DNA of 64,000 nucleotides from Flavipsychrobacter sp. (GCA_031292525.1 JARLGY010000030.1:153433-217432), one strand, 5' to 3'; shown: positions 46,269-53,918, counted from the stretch's first letter. The notes: a model not told the origin generated them from the sequence alone. Numbers and translations are program-made.

Positions 46269-46320
46269 CTGCCGGTCTCCCGACCGGAATTTGAAAAACT
46301 GAAGCTTGCATTATGTTACT
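46269..46320. repeat. Dispersed CCGGTC palindromic repeat, copy 2
   Basis: ctgccggtctcccgaccgg (ccggtc/gaccgg arms) is followed by aatttgaaaaactgaagc and ttgcatta, matching copy 1 at 45591. A partial third match (gtcttccgacagga) is at 46234-46247. The 359-base gap 46093-46451 holds these repeats and no gene. Confidence 0.55.
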
Positions 46321-46451
46321 AAGCTCAATAGTAATTCACACACCACATCCCCGCATAAACTCTTAGCTTAGCGCTCGCAATCATACGTGAAAACCTCACA
46401 AGTACGACAAAATAAGACCGGCAGACCTAGGTTTTAATAACTACAATAACC

Positions 46452-46784
46452 ATGAAAGCAAAGCAAGATAATGAAGACATATACAAAGCTATTTATGAGG
46501 TAGTACGTAGCATACCTAAAGGGCGCGTCAGCAGCTACGGAGCGGTTGCCCAAGCCATCGGTTTAAAGTCCGGTGCCAGGATGGTAGCCCGCGCTATGTC
46601 TCATAATGGTAAGGGCGAGCGCGCATTTCCAGCACAGCGTGTTGTAAACAGCACCGGGGTACTCAGCGGCGACAACGGACGCAGGCAACAACTGCTGGAA
46701 GCAGAAGGCGTGCAAGTAAAGGACGGTAAAGTAGTAAATTTTAAAGCTGTATTCTGGGATCCTTTGAAGGAGATGGAGGTGTAA
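46452..46784 (+). CDS. Alkyltransferase-like (ATL) protein, MGMT family without active cysteine
   Basis: This 110-residue protein is the DNA-binding domain of O6-methylguanine-DNA methyltransferase: a winged helix (IPKGRVSSYGAVAQAIG), the arginine finger region (MVARAMSHNG) and the active-site loop. The catalytic PCHR is PAQR here (residues 60-63), so it cannot accept an alkyl group. ATL proteins bind alkylated guanine and hand it to nucleotide excision repair. Most ATLs have Trp or Ala followed by His; the Gln here is unusual. Confidence 0.88.
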   Translation: MKAKQDNEDIYKAIYEVVRSIPKGRVSSYGAVAQAIGLKSGARMVARAMSHNGKGERAFPAQRVVNSTGVLSGDNGRRQQLLEAEGVQVKDGKVVNFKAVFWDPLKEMEV

Positions 46785-46921
46785 ATTACTGCGGCTTTTA
46801 GGTTTTATTTGGCAACTACTTCCACTGCGTGTAATATCCCTCTGAGCAAAGTCTTGTTTTCCAACTTCGTCCAGGTTGGCACAAACAGCATACCTTTATT
46901 AGCAGAAAACAACGCTACTAT

Positions 46922-47089
46922 ATGCTCAATAGGTACATCATAAGTGTCATTTTAGTGTGGGTTCTAATTCTCGCTATTGTAAGGTTTTGGGGTAGCAGCA
47001 CACGCTTTAAAACCATGTCTATTTTTTGTGCCGGTTTTCTTATAGGAATGCTTGCTATGTGGATAGCAGTCCATGTTTATAACAAGTAA
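46922..47089 (+). CDS. Small two-helix membrane protein (55 aa)
   Basis: ATG at 46922 to TAA at 47089 encodes MLNRYIISVILVWVLILAIV, a short basic loop (RFWGSSTRFK) and a second helix (MSIFCAGFLIGMLAMWIAV). The even distribution of hydrophobic residues and the charged loop make it credible, but I know no family. TACCTTTA lies just upstream as a weak -7 box. It sits between the ATL gene and a DedA-like gene. Confidence 0.5.
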   Translation: MLNRYIISVILVWVLILAIVRFWGSSTRFKTMSIFCAGFLIGMLAMWIAVHVYNK

Positions 47090-47288
47090 GGATTCATTTA
47101 AAAAGATGTCTTAATTAATGATAAATAACAAAATTATCACTAAGTCTGTTATTTTATCAACTATATAAAACCACTTCTATCAGTAGTTTATCTATTTTTA
47201 TGAGGCAGAACCACACAGCTGCTTAATTATACTTACATACTATCCTGAAAGTATATTTCAGTCAACATCCAATTTCATTACTCCTTCA

Positions 47289-47879
47289 ATGGGCTACTAT
47301 ATTCTTGTATTTATCACGTCATTGCTTATGGATCTGTTACCATTTTTTGGTCTTCCGGCATGGACAGTGATGGTATTCTTCCAAATGCGTTATAGTCTTA
47401 ACGTGTGGTGGGTGATAACTGTAGGGGTATTGGGTTCCACATGCGGCAGGTATATTCTTAGCAAGTATATTCCATACCTATCACAAAAGCTCATCAATAT
47501 CCAGAAAAATGAAGACATCAGGTTTATTGGCGAGAAACTGGGCGACAAGGGGTGGCGAGTACAACTGTTCGTTTTATTATATACCCTTATGCCCTTGCCA
47601 TCCACGCCCCTATTTACAGCGGCAGGTATGGCAAGAGTTAAAACTATTCGTATCCTGCCGGCTTTTTTGGTGGGTAAATTCACAAGCGATATGGCAATGG
47701 TGCTTACCGGTGAGTATGCCGCAAATAATGTAGAGAACCTGGCTATGGGATTTTTATCATGGAAAAGCATATCTGGTTCCATACTGGGTATAATCATCCT
47801 TTTTACGTTCTTGTTCATAGATTGGCGCCGACTGCTCCAACAAAAAAAATTCAGTTTGAATTTCCATATCTGGAAATGA
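47289..47879 (+). CDS. DedA/VTT-like small membrane protein
   Basis: This 196-residue protein has about five helices and a central block resembling the VTT/SNARE-associated (DedA) fold: GLPAWTVMVFFQM, LGSTCGRYILSKYI, VLLYTLMPLPSTPLFTAAG and LVGKFTSDMAMVLTGEY. DedA-like proteins are flippases for undecaprenyl phosphate or phospholipids. Here the match is by pattern only and the C-terminus is basic. No operon partner. Confidence 0.65.
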   Translation: MGYYILVFITSLLMDLLPFFGLPAWTVMVFFQMRYSLNVWWVITVGVLGSTCGRYILSKYIPYLSQKLINIQKNEDIRFIGEKLGDKGWRVQLFVLLYTLMPLPSTPLFTAAGMARVKTIRILPAFLVGKFTSDMAMVLTGEYAANNVENLAMGFLSWKSISGSILGIIILFTFLFIDWRRLLQQKKFSLNFHIWK

Positions 47880-48087
47880 CACGATCTTAAAAACCCCTTT
47901 CCTGGCTTTTACGTTAGACCGAAGCATTTAGGATTTAATAATTAATTGATCCAATTCGGCTAAGAAATGATTTGTTAACAAATCATTTGCATTTCAAAAA
48001 AAGTATTACATTTAATATAAGTTTAGTATAAAAGGGAAAAAGTACGGGCTAAAAAATATTTTCTATCCTTGGAAATACAAGCATAAC

Positions 48088-48149
48088 CGTCACATTCTAA
48101 CCTTTTTACATAGACGATTATATTTATTCATCCTAAAAAACATGGGAAA
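48088..48149 (+). repeat. Leader repeat, copy A (promoter of the secreted-protein triplet)
   Basis: acattctaacctttttacat, then agacgattatatttattc and atcctaaaaaac. Near-identical sequence precedes each of the three paralogs at 48649 and 49207. TATATTTA inside it is one base off the -7 consensus. Confidence 0.75.
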
Positions 48150-48611
48150 ATGAAAAAACTATTTTTTGCCACATTGCTCAGCTTAACAGGCATAGCCGCT
48201 TATGCCCAAACAAGTGTTACAGTTACCAACAATATTGCTACCAGTGGCGGAGGGGCTTGCCCGACTACAGTTACCATAAAGTTCTATATACAGAACTGTG
48301 GTGGTGCTATCATGGCAGGTCCTACGGTACCTTGCCCGTCTGGCATTAGTGTATATACTAATACCGGGATTGGTTTATCTCCAACAACGCAAATTGTTGG
48401 CTGCACTATCTATTCTGGTCTGCCTGGGCCTCATGGCACAGCAACGATGGGTGATGAACCTGCAACTGCATGCGGCACACTTACCGGGCCATCTTACTGG
48501 ACTATGTATGGCTTCTGCTGTGGTATGTACAACAATCCCCCTGTTACCTGCCAGGAACAAGCAAGCGGGCAATGGACAGGAGGCGCTACGGCTAGTGTAC
48601 TTATCAATTAG
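48150..48611 (+). CDS. Cysteine-rich small secreted protein, paralog A
   Basis: This 153-residue protein has a signal peptide (KLFFATLLSLTGIAAYAQ) and a mature domain of about 134 residues with eight cysteines (ACPTTV, NCGG, PCPSG, VGCTIY, ACGT, FCCGMY, TCQEQ). Thr/Gly-rich strands suggest a compact beta fold held by disulfides. No T9SS sorting domain is present, so it is probably periplasmic or secreted by another route. No family recognised. It is the first of three tandem paralogs whose signal peptides and leaders are nearly identical. Confidence 0.82.
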   Translation: MKKLFFATLLSLTGIAAYAQTSVTVTNNIATSGGGACPTTVTIKFYIQNCGGAIMAGPTVPCPSGISVYTNTGIGLSPTTQIVGCTIYSGLPGPHGTATMGDEPATACGTLTGPSYWTMYGFCCGMYNNPPVTCQEQASGQWTGGATASVLIN

Positions 48612-48648
48612 TATCGCAGGTATTATACTGGTACCCGTATTAAAACCT

Positions 48649-48708
48649 CTTACATTCTAACCTTTTACCCAGACGATTATATTTATTCATCCTAAAAAAC
48701 CTCGAAAA
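48649..48708 (+). repeat. Leader repeat, copy B
   Basis: tacattctaacctttt, then agacgattatatttattc and atcctaaaaaacc, as in copies A and C, directly before the ATG at 48709. Confidence 0.75.
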
Positions 48709-49158
48709 ATGAAAAAACTATTTTTTGCCGTATTGCTCAGCTTAACAGGCATAGCCGCTTATGCCCAAACAAGTGTTCTAGTTACTAACAGTATTCCTAC
48801 CGGTAGTGGAGGGACTTGCCCACATGTGGTTCAAGTACAGTTCTATGTACAGACCTCATGTGGACCTATCACTGCAGCTCCTATGGTAATACCTTGTCCG
48901 CCTGGCATTACTACAGTTACTAATACTATGCTTGGTTTCTCTCCTACAACACAAATTGTTGGCTGCACTGTCAATTCTACTATAGGTGGACCTCATAGTA
49001 CAGCGTCTCTGGGTGATGCTGCAACTTGCGGCATAACAGTGAGCTGGGGTGCATACGGCCCCTGCTGTGGCATGTACAACTATCCAGGCACTGTTACCTG
49101 CCAGGAAGAAGCAATGTGGCAATCAGCAGGCGCTACGGCTTATCTGTCTGTCAATTAG
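48709..49158 (+). CDS. Cysteine-rich small secreted protein, paralog B
   Basis: This 149-residue second paralog has the same signal peptide (KLFFAVLLSLTGIAAYAQ) and the same eight-cysteine pattern (TCPHVV, SCGP, PCPPG, VGCTVN, TCGI, PCCGMY, TCQEE). The surface segments between cysteines are the most diverged of the three copies, while FSPTTQIVGCT is conserved. Diversified loops on a fixed scaffold suggest selection for varied binding. Function unknown. Confidence 0.82.
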   Translation: MKKLFFAVLLSLTGIAAYAQTSVLVTNSIPTGSGGTCPHVVQVQFYVQTSCGPITAAPMVIPCPPGITTVTNTMLGFSPTTQIVGCTVNSTIGGPHSTASLGDAATCGITVSWGAYGPCCGMYNYPGTVTCQEEAMWQSAGATAYLSVN

Positions 49159-49206
49159 TATCACACATTATAAGGGTATTCTTCAGGTACCCTTATATAA
49201 AAAGCT

Positions 49207-49266
49207 GTCACGTTCCAACCTTTATATAGACGATTATATTTATTCACCCTAAAAAACCTAAAAGAA
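49207..49266 (+). repeat. Leader repeat, copy C
   Basis: tcacgttccaaccttta, then agacgattatatttattc and accctaaaaaacc, ending one base before the ATG of paralog C. Confidence 0.75.
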
Positions 49267-49722
49267 ATGAAAAAACTATTTTTTGCCGCATTGCTCAGCT
49301 TAACAGGCATAGCCGCATTTGCCCAAACAAGTGTTACAGTTACTAACCATATTGCTACCAGTGGCGGGGGGGCTTGCCCAACTACTGTTACCATAAAGTT
49401 CTATATACAGGACTGTGGTAGTGCTATCGCGGTAGGTCCAACAGTATCTTGTGGGTTTGGTACTACTACATATACTAATACCGGGCTTAGTTTATCTCCA
49501 ACAACACAAATTGTTGGCTGCACTATATATTCTGGTCTAAGTGGGCCTTATAGTACAGCAACTATGGGTGATGATCCTGCAACTCCATGTGGTACAATGA
49601 CCGGTTTAGCTTACTGGGCTACATACGGCACAGGCGGCGGTCCCATGCACAACAGTACCTGCCAGGAACAAGCAAGTGGTCAATGGACAGGAGGCGCTAC
49701 GGCTAGTGTGCTTATCCAATAG
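49267..49722 (+). CDS. Cysteine-rich small secreted protein, paralog C
   Basis: This 151-residue third paralog is closest to A (C-terminal TCQEQASGQWTGGATASVLI is identical). It keeps six cysteines (ACPTTV, DCGS, SCGF, VGCTIY, PCGT, TCQEQ) but the FCCGMY pair is replaced by GGGPMHN, so it has lost one whole disulfide-forming pair. The signal peptide is KLFFAALLSLTGIAAFAQ. It is followed by a terminator at 49769, ending the array. Confidence 0.82.
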   Translation: MKKLFFAALLSLTGIAAFAQTSVTVTNHIATSGGGACPTTVTIKFYIQDCGSAIAVGPTVSCGFGTTTYTNTGLSLSPTTQIVGCTIYSGLSGPYSTATMGDDPATPCGTMTGLAYWATYGTGGGPMHNSTCQEQASGQWTGGATASVLIQ

Positions 49723-49768
49723 TATTGCAGAAATGACTTTAGGTATCCTTGGGGTACACGAATATTTA

Positions 49769-49797
49769 AGGCTGTCTCAGACTTTTTGAGACAGCCT
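49769..49797 (+). terminator. Terminator after the triplet
   Basis: An 11-bp stem, aggctgtctca / tgagacagcct, with a T-rich loop is followed by attttat. It ends the transcript of paralog C. Confidence 0.7.
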
Positions 49798-49838
49798 ATT
49801 TTATGCTTGGAAATGAATTGAATCTATGTTATAAATCA

Positions 49839-50411
49839 TCATTTCCGTATCTTATTCCTTATCCTGCTCAGCGTTTCTATTTTTATACCCAGGTAAGATG
49901 CTATGTATTTTAGTGGCACTCTTTGCAGCAATGTAGGGTAGCGATCTATAAAATACCTGTAACGTTCTTCGGCTGTTTTCCTCCGCAATAAGTATAACCG
50001 CTCCTCGCTTTTTACAAAGTAATTTTCCGTGATCACCCTTGCTATAAAGTTTAGCTCAGGAAATTTTTGATACAACTCTTGCAGATCGTTATAGTGTATG
50101 CGTGCTAGAGTAGTAGGCTCCAAAGTCTCTATAAATTCATAGCCTGGCCTTCTCAAATAGAAGCTTTGTGGCGAATTAAATAAATACTTTTCTTCAATGA
50201 ATAAAGAAGATACTTCCTCATCGCCTTCTATATGGTAAATCCGCACCAAACCATCTAGCACCAGGTATAAGTATTGACATGTATCACCGTCTTTCAGCAA
50301 GAGTTGCCTTTTAGGTACATCAATTATCTCGAAGCTGTTATCCAGCGCATCAGTGATCTCCTCACTAATGGGGTGGATGTTCTTAATGTAATCATACAGT
50401 ATAGATAACAT
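49839..50411 (-). CDS. Crp/Fnr-family transcription regulator
   Basis: This 190-residue regulator has an N-terminal cyclic-nucleotide-binding-like beta-roll (LLLKDGDTCQYLYLVLDGLV, RIYHIEGDEEVSSLFIEEKY) and a C-terminal degenerate helix-turn-helix (VPLKYIASYLGIKIETLSRI). Bacteroidota have many short Crp/Fnr relatives of this type whose effector is usually unknown. It is divergent from the 453-residue gene at 50609. Four TATACA half-sites lie between them, so autoregulation and control of that gene are likely. A -7 box (TATATTTG on minus) is at 50440-50447. Confidence 0.9.
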   Translation of the reverse strand: MLSILYDYIKNIHPISEEITDALDNSFEIIDVPKRQLLLKDGDTCQYLYLVLDGLVRIYHIEGDEEVSSLFIEEKYLFNSPQSFYLRRPGYEFIETLEPTTLARIHYNDLQELYQKFPELNFIARVITENYFVKSEERLYLLRRKTAEERYRYFIDRYPTLLQRVPLKYIASYLGIKIETLSRIRNKIRK

Positions 50412-50439
50412 GGTTCGCCGCTTCAGGGTCTGCGCTAAG

Positions 50440-50447
50440 CAAATATA
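50440..50447 (-). promoter_or_regulatory. -7 box (TATATTTG on minus) of the crp gene at 49839
   Basis: CAAATATA on the plus strand is a perfect TAnnTTTG on the minus strand, 28 bases before the ATG at 50411. Confidence 0.45.
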
Positions 50448-50483
50448 TCTTCATCAGTTCATAAAAAGATGGGCCTAAGGCGG

Positions 50484-50585
50484 TGTATAGTCATTTGTTA
50501 TTCCCTTTTATACAACGGTAGGGTAAACCCTTATTTTAATATGGTTATTTAGTTTTATTAAAAACGCTTTATACACTTGTATAAA
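50484..50585. promoter_or_regulatory. TATACA operator-like sites between crp and the 453-aa gene
   Basis: TGTATA at 50484-50489 pairs with TATACA at 50509-50514. Closer to the 453-aa gene, TTTATACA-CT-TGTATAAA (50568-50585) is a perfect 18-base palindrome 23 bases before its ATG. Crp/Fnr dimers bind such sites; the match to this regulator is inference. Confidence 0.5.
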
Positions 50586-50608
50586 CAAACTCCTAAAAAT
50601 ATAAAACT

Positions 50609-51970
50609 ATGAGTAACACACTAACAATGCCCAAGTCGCAAGAGACAGGAATACCCAGCCAGGTTATCCAGATTCTGCTCGACATAGCTTTACCAGAAGG
50701 TGGCGAGATCATAGGTGAAATTATTGACATGATCCTGGACATCGGTTCCGAATCCAGCCAGCTTAGCCAGATCAGCCAGCAGATATCAAACCTGCAGGGT
50801 TATATCTCAGGTCTTCCTGTCAAAACAACCAATATGGAAAATTATGTTCAGGCTATTGGCACGGCAAATAACACAGCAAGCAATATAACCAGCAACATCA
50901 CTCCGGCTGCCAACCAAACATTAGCTGAGTTGCTCAATACCCTGCCAGACTCAGAATATCTAAGCTTAAATTCTTTTGTTTCGCACGGTACGGGGGCCGA
51001 CTATTATTCGTTGATCAATAATCTTATTTACTACGCTTACAACACGCATATTGCAGATCTGCCCACAACATTCTTAGGTATTGGTAATTGCTACGCTAAC
51101 GATCTGTTTGAGAATTCAATTAATCCAGACAACAACAATAGCAACACCCCTGCCACTATGTACAATCTGGTATCGTCACACGTGGTGCTTGCCACTACAA
51201 TATGCACTGTTACTGCTACTGTTGCCAACTACGCCTCTCAGGTTTTAGCAGCATTGCAGCTTGCTGTTAGTGATAATCTTTTCGCCGGTGGTGTAAATGC
51301 AAGTACCATAGCAAGTCTCCAGGCCACTGTAAATAATCCGGTCATATTATCAGACCTTACACCCGTTACAGCTAGCGGTAATACACAGATTCCTTTTTAC
51401 TCAAATCTGCTGCACTACTTGTCTTTTAATGTCGCGCCTTGGGGCATTTGCGGAAATGCATTCCTGGCTTTCAATCAAATATGCGCGGGCTTTGTAACTA
51501 CTTTATTAAGCGCCAGGGCTACATCCAGCGATGCTAATTTGTATGTTGTTGAAGATCCGGGCAACTTCCCTGTAGTATATGGCAATAGTGTGCAGGCCAA
51601 TAATGGAAAATGGTGTATTAGCTTTTATGGTGATGGTACGTCGTCTTACATAACAAATAGCACGGTTAATATTGCGGGGCCTAATGGCACGTTTTTAACA
51701 GCCCTCGACAATGATCCCGATGGCAGCGGCGCAGATTATGAGTTAGGTGCAGAAAAACAAATAGGAAACCTTGGCTCAAACCAATCTTTCTTAATGCTTG
51801 CCACGTGCACATCGCAGGCCGTTGTACCATACACTTACGACTTTCTTTTCCAATGGGGCAATCTTGCTGTTGTAAATAATATCTCTGCTATTTTTAAAGA
51901 TTATTCACCTGGGCTGTATTCTATAGATGTTACTGATGCCGACCAATGGTGGATCCTTGGAGACCTATAA
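50609..51970 (+). CDS. 453-aa protein of unknown function, possibly pore-forming-toxin-like
   Basis: The protein has no signal peptide. Residues 15-55 are strongly amphipathic (VIQILLDIALPEGGEIIGEI, then IDMILDIGSESSQL) and are followed by a Gln/Ser-rich helical segment (SQISQQISNLQGYISG) and further Ala/Thr/Asn helices to about 290. The C-terminal 150 residues are beta-like (WCISFYGDGTSSYITNSTV, then DYELGAEKQIGNLGS). A helical N-terminal bundle plus beta C-terminal domain without a signal peptide is what alpha-pore-forming toxins look like, but I recognise no specific family. It is divergent from a Crp/Fnr gene and ends at a terminator. Confidence 0.6.
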   Translation: MSNTLTMPKSQETGIPSQVIQILLDIALPEGGEIIGEIIDMILDIGSESSQLSQISQQISNLQGYISGLPVKTTNMENYVQAIGTANNTASNITSNITPAANQTLAELLNTLPDSEYLSLNSFVSHGTGADYYSLINNLIYYAYNTHIADLPTTFLGIGNCYANDLFENSINPDNNNSNTPATMYNLVSSHVVLATTICTVTATVANYASQVLAALQLAVSDNLFAGGVNASTIASLQATVNNPVILSDLTPVTASGNTQIPFYSNLLHYLSFNVAPWGICGNAFLAFNQICAGFVTTLLSARATSSDANLYVVEDPGNFPVVYGNSVQANNGKWCISFYGDGTSSYITNSTVNIAGPNGTFLTALDNDPDGSGADYELGAEKQIGNLGSNQSFLMLATCTSQAVVPYTYDFLFQWGNLAVVNNISAIFKDYSPGLYSIDVTDADQWWILGDL

Positions 51971-51986
51971 CAATAACTTTTTACCG

Positions 51987-52027
51987 CAAGCCCGCTCACC
52001 TGTTCCGCAGTTGACGGGCTTGTTTTT
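51987..52027 (+). terminator. Terminator after the 453-aa gene
   Basis: Arms caagcccg (51987-51994) and cgggcttg (52015-52022), followed by TTTTTA. Confidence 0.75.
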
Positions 52028-52084
52028 ACGTGCCGTTTATATGCTACAGCTAAACCCTTGGTATCTCAATAAGAAGCTGCTGAT

Positions 52085-52207
52085 CTATTTATGAATTGGC
52101 CGGTGCGCCACGCGTGGAACCATCTCCGTCCATCTTGTGAAACTGTGCATATCTTCTTTTGGCCAACCGCTATTTTCAATAGTATCTTGCACATAGTGGC
52201 GAATCAA
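52085..52207 (-). pseudogene. Possible gene fragment
   Basis: On the minus strand, TTG at 52207 to TAG at 52085 reads IRHYVQDTIENSGWPKEDMH, then SFTRWTEMVPRVAHRPIHK. The composition looks protein-like, with Trp, Pro and charged residues well spread, but there is no ATG and stops precede it. It could be the surviving 3' end of a lost gene or chance. Confidence 0.2.
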
Positions 52208-52270
52208 CTATTAGGTATAGTTATGTCCATATTGCAAATACTTGGGGAAATTATTTTCTGAATAACAAAA

Positions 52271-52556
52271 GGACATTTTATCTGAAACCCTTACCCCCAT
52301 TAACTTAGAGTGAAATTTAAAATGTCGGCCAACGGACATTTCAGTACATTTTGGGACTTTTTAAGAATTTAACCTCAATTAAGGGAGGATGTCTTTAGGG
52401 TGGCACAGAAAAATATTTATCCCACATGCAAATGTCCGTTCTCAATAAAAATACCAACAGACATTTTATCGTAAAAAACCATCCAAATACAAGCTGGCAA
52501 ACGCTTTTAGCCGAAAACATAAAATGTCGGTCGGCAGACATTTAAAGACATTTTCA
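52271..52556. promoter_or_regulatory. Array of about eight AATGTC/GACATT sites upstream of yciH
   Basis: Sites at 52272 (GACATTTTA), 52321 (AATGTCGG), 52335 (GACATTT), 52431 (AATGTCCG), 52460 (GACATTTTA), 52523 (AATGTCGG), 52537 (GACATTT) and 52547 (GACATTTT). Two pairs face each other to form AAATGTCGGYC-N-GACATTT palindromes. The array ends about 30 bases before the yciH ATG. It may be a cluster of binding sites for one regulator. Confidence 0.6.
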
Positions 52557-52585
52557 AGTAACTTTATCCCCTCAACCCAATTGTT

Positions 52586-52924
52586 ATGTCAAAAAAACAT
52601 AATGCCCGGCCCGATGGATTGGTGTACAGCACCAATCAGGATTATATGAGTAATTATGAAGAAGAACCCGCAGGCGAAACCGCTCCCAAAGACAAACAAA
52701 AACTGCGGGTAAAGCTGGATACAAAGCAACGTGCCGGCAAAGTAGTAACGCTGGTTGACGGGTTTAGTGGAACAAATGACGACCTGGAAGATTTGGGCAA
52801 GAAGCTGAAAACCAAGTGTGGCGCGGGTGGCAGTGCCAAAGACGGCCTCATATTAATACAAGGCGATTATAAAGAAAAAATTATAGCCTGGCTAAAAGAT
52901 TGGGGGTATGTATTAACCAAATGA
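52586..52924 (+). CDS. yciH: SUI1/eIF1-family translation factor (YciH)
   Basis: This 112-residue protein has the SUI1 fold in its C-terminal half (about 40-110; [20 protein letters not shown], then [19 protein letters not shown] and [20 protein letters not shown]). In E. coli YciH affects start-codon selection; in Bacteroidota the role is not known. The N-terminal 40 residues are a polar unstructured tail. Its upstream region is occupied by the AATGTC array, unusual for such a gene. It lies 31 bases before the transketolase subunit gene. Confidence 0.93.
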   Translation: MSKKHNARPDGLVYSTNQDYMSNYEEEPAGETAPKDKQKLRVKLDTKQRAGKVVTLVDGFSGTNDDLEDLGKKLKTKCGAGGSAKDGLILIQGDYKEKIIAWLKDWGYVLTK

Positions 52925-52930
52925 TAAACT

Positions 52931-52938
52931 TACTTTTG
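52931..52938 (+). promoter_or_regulatory. -7 box (TACTTTTG) of the transketolase subunit gene
   Basis: TACTTTTG is a perfect TAnnTTTG in the 31-base gap after yciH, 17 bases before the ATG at 52956. The downstream gene therefore probably has its own promoter. Confidence 0.5.
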
Positions 52939-52955
52939 CGCATATTTTTTCCCCA

Positions 52956-53918
52956 ATGTTACAGGATATAAAAGTACTCAATCAGAAAGACACCCGCAGT
53001 GGATTTGGCGAAGGTATAGTAGAAGCTGGTCGCCGCAACCCAAATGTGGTGGCACTCACTGCCGACCTCGCAGGTTCACTTAAGCTCAACCAGTTTATAA
53101 AAGAGTTCCCAGACCGTTTTATACAGTGCGGTATTGCCGAAGCTAATATGATAGGCGTAGCAGCGGGCCTTACTATTGGTGGCAAAATACCTTTTACTAC
53201 TACGTTCGCCAACTTTTCTACTTCCCGCGTGTACGATCAGATACGCCAGAGCGTAGCATACAGCAAGAAGAATGTAAAAATATGCGCATCTCACGCAGGG
53301 CTTACCCTGGGCGAAGATGGCGCCACGCACCAGGTACTCGAAGATATAGGCATGATGAAAATGCTGCCGGGCATGACGGTGATAGTACCTTGCGATTTTA
53401 ACCAGACAAAGGCTGCCACCATTGCCATTGCCAATTACGAGGGGCCGGTTTACCTGCGCTTTGGCCGCCCGGTATGGCCCAACTTTACAGCAGAGGATCA
53501 ACCTTTTGAAATAGGTAAGGCACAGGTACTTGCAGAAGGTGCCGATGTAAGCATTATAGCCTGCGGCCACATGGTGTGGATAGCAGTAGAAGCAGCAAGG
53601 ATGTTAGCTGAAGAAGGCATACACGCAGACCTCATCAACATACACACCATTAAGCCACTGGATGAAGCAGCGATCATAAAATCGCTGAAGAAAACAGGCG
53701 CAGTGGTCACTGCCGAGGAACACCAGCAAAACGGCGGCCTGGGCGATAGCGTAGCCAATGTAGCAGGTCGCGAATGCCCCGTACCACACGAATACATAGC
53801 TGTAAAAGACAGTTTTGGCGAAAGTGGCAAACCGGTTGAGCTGCTTACCAAGTATGGCCTTACAAAAGAGAACATAGTAGCCGCAGCAAAGAAAGCTATA
53901 GCGCGCAAGAAAGCCTAA
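52956..53918 (+). CDS. Transketolase C-terminal subunit (split transketolase)
   Basis: This 320-residue protein covers the pyrimidine-binding and C-terminal domains of a transketolase/1-deoxyxylulose-synthase-like enzyme: [19 protein letters not shown] (with the catalytic Glu), [33 protein letters not shown] and the C-terminal [13 protein letters not shown]. The thiamine-diphosphate-binding N-terminal half must be a separate protein, encoded outside this window; in many bacteria the two genes are adjacent. The pentose phosphate role is inferred. It has its own promoter and terminator. Confidence 0.9.
   Translation: MLQDIKVLNQKDTRSGFGEGIVEAGRRNPNVVALTADLAGSLKLNQFIKEFPDRFIQCGIAEANMIGVAAGLTIGGKIPFTTTFANFSTSRVYDQIRQSVAYSKKNVKICASHAGLTLGEDGATHQVLEDIGMMKMLPGMTVIVPCDFNQTKAATIAIANYEGPVYLRFGRPVWPNFTAEDQPFEIGKAQVLAEGADVSIIACGHMVWIAVEAARMLAEEGIHADLINIHTIKPLDEAAIIKSLKKTGAVVTAEEHQQNGGLGDSVANVAGRECPVPHEYIAVKDSFGESGKPVELLTKYGLTKENIVAAAKKAIARKKA

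Noticed and set aside
46452..46784. A functional O6-methylguanine-DNA methyltransferase
   Set aside because: The acceptor cysteine is absent (PAQR), so it can only be an alkyltransferase-like protein.
48088..49266. Three regularly placed 60-base repeats as a CRISPR array
   Set aside because: Units are 500-600 bases apart, each followed by a gene, and the repeats are promoters, not CRISPR repeats.
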